Shown piece by piece: positions 63,459-64,000 of a DNA stretch of 64,000 nt. Positions within the stretch are counted from its first letter, which is position 1; each line of letters begins with the position of its first letter. The DNA comes from Cyclobacteriaceae bacterium (GTDB taxonomy: Bacteria > Bacteroidota > Bacteroidia > Cytophagales > Cyclobacteriaceae): contig JAHBUB010000001.1 in assembly GCA_019638285.1 (NCBI GenBank), forward strand, positions 186,001 through 250,000. Reading direction: 5' to 3'. The notes beneath the pieces are model-generated. The model was given only the letters and a program-made list of their open reading frames with translations, was not told where the DNA came from and ran no database searches. The translations under genes and the position numbers were made by a program.

Positions 63459-64000
63459 CTATTTATATTTATCGTTGAGGCCAATCCCATTGAGGATCAT
63501 GGGTAGGATTTTCTCTATTCTTCTGACTTTGGTTTCAGGTTTAGCGGCTTCGGCAATGTATTCAGCATATTCGCGCTGTTTGAATGCGGCTAGCTGCTTA
63601 AAGGCATTACTTGCTGCTGCATTTTTTTTTAAGATCGCAGCGAGCTCTTTGGGAACGGTTAACTTTTTCTTTGGACTGGGTTTTATTCCGTTGCCATCCT
63701 CTATGTGTTGGATGGCTTCTTTAACAAAGACTTTAATCGTTTTTTGATCAATTTCCTTTTCGGATGCAATTCGCCATTGTCGCTGTGCTTTAGTAACACC
63801 TTCCTGCGCATTCATTAATTTCTTTTTCGGATCTTTTAACAAGGCGCCTTGGTGAAACCACAACCCAACGTAGGACTTGAAGCCAGCCATACCCACTACA
63901 TTTTTTCCTTTATAGGTGTAAATGGGGGCGCCCCATTTTACTTCTTCCGTTAGCTCGGTGTCCAAAAGGATTTCGCGCAGTTGAATGAGTTCATCTTTCC
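63459..64000 (-). CDS. DUF1801/YdeI (OmdA-like) family protein, 5' end outside window
   Basis: A protein of at least 180 residues whose frame stays open to the right edge (preceding residues KDELIQLREILL), so the TTG at 63965 is not the start. The front is the DUF1801 fold (LTEEVKWGAPIYTYKGKNV, GFKSYVGLWFHQGALL). The C-terminal part is the YdeI/OmpD-associated domain (VPKELAAILKKN, FKQLAAFKQREYAEYI, KRR-type ending). YdeI-like proteins are linked to stress and antimicrobial-peptide resistance in enterics, but this does not fix a role here. Confidence 0.85.
   Translation of the reverse strand, partial: KDELIQLREILLDTELTEEVKWGAPIYTYKGKNVVGMAGFKSYVGLWFHQGALLKDPKKKLMNAQEGVTKAQRQWRIASEKEIDQKTIKVFVKEAIQHIEDGNGIKPSPKKKLTVPKELAAILKKNAAASNAFKQLAAFKQREYAEYIAEAAKPETKVRRIEKILPMILNGIGLNDKYK

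Overview
The window looks like the chromosome of a free-living, aerobic member of the Bacteroidota, most probably order Cytophagales. The evidence is an alternative complex III (Act) and aa3-type oxidase super-operon, a complete-looking menaquinone cluster, a 653-residue IspG, a C-terminal type IX secretion (T9SS) sorting domain, and TAnnTTTG-type -7 promoter boxes. I see no phage, insertion sequence, integrase, CRISPR array, tRNA or rRNA. Genus cannot be told from this sequence. Both edges cut genes: actC on the left and a DUF1801/YdeI gene on the right.

1-11394 (+) is respiratory. It runs actC(end)-actD-actE-actF-coxB-coxA-ctaA-ctaB, two subunit III genes and a subunit IV gene, closed by a strong hairpin terminator at 9696-9734. 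A second block follows at once: a SCO-like protein without its copper ligands, DUF420, a small CxxC membrane protein and DUF983. 11442-20819 holds a large NtrY-like histidine kinase, a divergent MlaE/MlaF lipid-transport pair, an SDR enzyme, ispG, and small conserved genes. 20823-23813 (-) is a TerC, DinB/YfiT, YheT hydrolase and SRAP operon; its SRAP protein lacks three of the four active-site residues.

24053-41275 (-) is the most unusual region: six tightly spaced genes. In order of transcription they encode an NTT-type nucleotide transporter fused to HEAT repeats and a cNMP-binding-like domain, a triple TIR-like protein, a membrane-anchored STAND NTPase with coiled coil and WD40 propeller, an outer-membrane barrel protein, a lipoprotein, and a 2364-residue T9SS surface protein with FN3-type repeats of exactly 119 residues. 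The layout suggests a signalling or effector module linking cytoplasm, inner membrane, outer membrane and cell surface. That is inference.

41473-50255 holds queA, menC (+), then menE, menB, menD, menF and a MenI-like thioesterase (-). A small ORF and an XRE/S24 repressor, preceded by strong dyads, sit between the two men arms. 50296-63312 is mostly housekeeping and envelope: a histidine phosphatase, a TPR protein whose signal-peptide codons contain a terminator-like hairpin, a zinc-ribbon-family protein that has lost its cysteines, Nif3, LpxK, a putative porin, MiaE, a secreted amidotransferase-like protein, a MacB/FtsX permease, an S9 peptidase and an SGNH esterase.

Several starts are non-ATG (TTG for ctaA, the thioesterase and the phosphatase; GTG for ispG, yjbR-like, menD, the TPR gene and the porin). 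No gap between genes exceeds 300 bases; the largest are 23814-24052 and 41276-41472, and I see no gene in either.
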